In this document: positions 62,067-64,000 of the stretch, piece after piece
Numbering within the stretch: position 1 is the stretch's first letter
How the letters are laid out: every line of letters begins with the position of its first letter
Assembly: GCA_039105265.1 (NCBI GenBank)
Contig: JAPFFF010000001.1
Coordinates: 10,354,001-10,418,000, forward strand
Direction: 5' to 3'
Source of the DNA: Tritrichomonas musculus
Lineage: Eukaryota > Parabasalia > Tritrichomonadida > Tritrichomonadidae
DNA length: 64,000 nucleotides
The notes under the pieces: model-generated
The model's database searches: none
Told to the model about the DNA's origin: nothing
What the model saw: the letters and a program-made list of their open reading frames with translations, nothing else
Program-made: the position numbers and the translations under genes

Positions 62067-64000
62067 TTTATTTTTCTTCTTTAATAGCAAAACAGAAAAA
62101 GTGTCAGTTTTTATTATCTAATTTGAAATGTAACTTCATCACCTTACTGCCCCTTGCTCTTTTAATTTTTCAAAAATAATATATAATTTATATGCATTTA
62201 AATAAAATTAGTTATGCTGATTAAGATTCGCCAAGCATAAAATAAACCTTATATTAAGTTTTACAAAACATCAAAAAAACATCAAATTTAATTTTTAATC
62301 GGTTTATATCTTAATATTTATATGTTATTTCCATAATGAAATAATATTTATAAATATATAATATTTTACATAAGATATATAAATCATATTAAACTCTTTT
62401 TATTATTTTAATATTAAAAAAAAGTTGAAATAGCTTTGAAAATCTATATTATTTTGATATTTTTTCATGTTTTTTCTTAAACTTTGAAGATTATACTGGA
62501 CTAGGAAATATACATTTTAACAATGCGTTACAATGCATATTTTAATATGAAATTATATATGAAATATTAATTGCTAGCCAAAATATTTATGAAATATTTT
62601 TCCTTTGTATTTTTTATCACAAAAATTGCTTTAATTTATAAATATCTTCCTAGTTTCCTGAAAATTTTTAAATTATATTAAAATATCTTTTTAAAATAAA
62701 TCTTAATGATATAATTTTATATTATAATAAAAATCTGTTCTACAGTTTTTGAGATTCATGGAATTATTACAATAAAACTGGCATATTAGTATAAAAATAC
62801 ATTTTTAAAGCCATTTATATCTCCAAAATAATATAGAAAACTATTTTAGAAATTGTATTTATATTTTTCTTTTAAAAACTTATGCAAATAATATTAATTT
62901 TGATATTCAAGCAAAATTTCTAAAAGTCTTCAAATTTATAGCGTGAATCATTATAATTCTTATATACAATTAGAGCAGACAATAAATGTAGTATATAGAG
63001 AAATATTAATCCATAAAAAAAAAAATATCTTTTGTGTAGTTCTATTTTTAAAATGATTAAATATTTAAATGATAATATTTTATATTATATTTCCAAATAG
63101 ATAAATAATATATCAATTTTATTTATGCTTTCATAAAATATATTAATAAAAATATAGGAAAACCTAAAATTCAAATTATTCAATATATTTCTGAGAAATA
63201 ACATTAAAACAAAACTTTTTATATGAATTATTTGAATTAAATTTCAAATAAAATAAGTTTATGAGATTAAATAAAATATTTAAAAAATTATTTTTTCAAT
63301 GCATGTGTAGTTTTCGTATTTTTCTAATCATTAATTTAAAAATATATAATTAATATTATATATTAATATTTTTTATATAGCAAGAGGCAGTTGATAGAAT
63401 TAGATAAATGTGTTTGATTAGTTGAATGTATGAAAATAAAACATTATTTTCTTTTATCTTTTTTTATAAAAATAATTTTCAAATTATTATATATGTTTCT
63501 ACCTTAAAAAATTACATATATAAATAAAAACATTTAAATAAAGTAATTTAAAGTAATGACATCGAAATCAATAATAATATTATTAAGTTGATATCTAAAA
63601 AACTGTAGAAAATTTTCAAATTATGTTTAAAATTCAACTTTTACATGATGAATACTGCATGATATCTTTGTTTAAAAAGAAAATATTCAGCAGATTTTTT
63701 TTTTTGGCACCTCTATATTTAAATAAATTTTATTATGTAAATAAGTTACTTTATACTCTCATTTTAAAGAAAAATGTAATTTTATATTTTGCATTATTTT
63801 GAATTATTTTTCATCGTATTTTGGTACGTTATTATTGTTTAGTGATGTGAGATGATTTTAGGTGAAGTGAAGTTAATAGTGAAGTGATTCTTGAAAAATA
63901 TAAATTTCCTCATCTTCTTAAAAATATTATTAAAAATATATTTTATAAAGGAAAATTATTAATTACTATATTATAAAAATAACTTTAATATTTAATATAT
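62067..64000. other. AT-rich right end, no gene seen
   Basis: Nearly 2 kb of A/T-rich DNA. No ORF above background, no paired termini and no tandem array recognised. Confidence 0.5.

Noticed and set aside
61976-62179. 67-codon plus-strand ORF
   Set aside because: It overlaps the 93-bp miniature element and reads through its TIR, so it is a chance frame.

Overview
The window looks like a chromosome segment of a parabasalid flagellate, probably a trichomonad close to Tritrichomonas foetus. Three observations support this. The DNA is very AT-rich with long intronless genes. A TCA-type initiator resembling the trichomonad Inr (TCA, then a pyrimidine, then T/A) lies 5-25 bases before most host start codons. 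The intergenic DNA is crowded with Mutator-like, hAT-like and small terminal-inverted-repeat (TIR) elements plus one PolB-bearing virus-like element. The species itself is an inference.

Region 1 (1-19.3 kb) is a compact host gene block. In order it holds: the 5' end of a gene leaving the left edge (-); a tiny candidate ORF (+); a small Ser-Pro-rich protein (-); a tandem-PHD protein with a SET-like fold that appears to lack the catalytic motif (+); a TPR plus SGNH-like protein (+); a SPAG17/PF6-like flagellar central-apparatus protein (-); a polytopic membrane protein (-); a Rab-type GTPase sharing a 60-bp divergent promoter with it (+); a tail-anchored protein (-); and a five-C2-domain protein (-).

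Region 2 (19.3-49.3 kb) has no convincing host gene. It is a graveyard of DNA transposons: small TIR elements with TA/TATA flanks, a decayed hAT transposase, a MULE-like transposase ORF at 25.6 kb, a 241-bp tandem array, and a complete-looking MULE (29450-31736) with TIRs and a 10-bp target duplication. There is also a 2.1-kb near-perfect palindrome split by a 710-bp element with an 8-bp target duplication. Next comes a nested stack in which a 5.3-kb element holds a 3.7-kb MULE-type element, which in turn carries a 122-bp A/B/A/B/A tandem array and a 320-bp stretch with no G on the + strand. A TA-flanked element with perfect 35-bp TIRs follows, then further small elements.

Region 3 (49331-56190) is a 6.86-kb, visibly GC-richer virus-like element (Polinton-related, PolB-bearing) with 386-bp terminal inverted repeats that appear identical and a 5-bp target duplication. 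It encodes a protein-primed-type DNA polymerase B region with an HNH-like module and two short ORFs whose start codons lie inside the TIRs. No integrase, ATPase or capsid gene is visible. It is young but broken, and a small AT-rich element sits inside it.

Region 4 (56.2-64 kb) holds a small inverted-repeat element carrying a GC-rich gene-like scrap, a 1.9-kb foldback element with about 458-bp arms, one host gene (a FRAG1/DRAM/Sfk1-like membrane protein), a 987-bp element with a 9-bp target duplication, a 93-bp miniature element, and AT-rich DNA with nothing recognisable.
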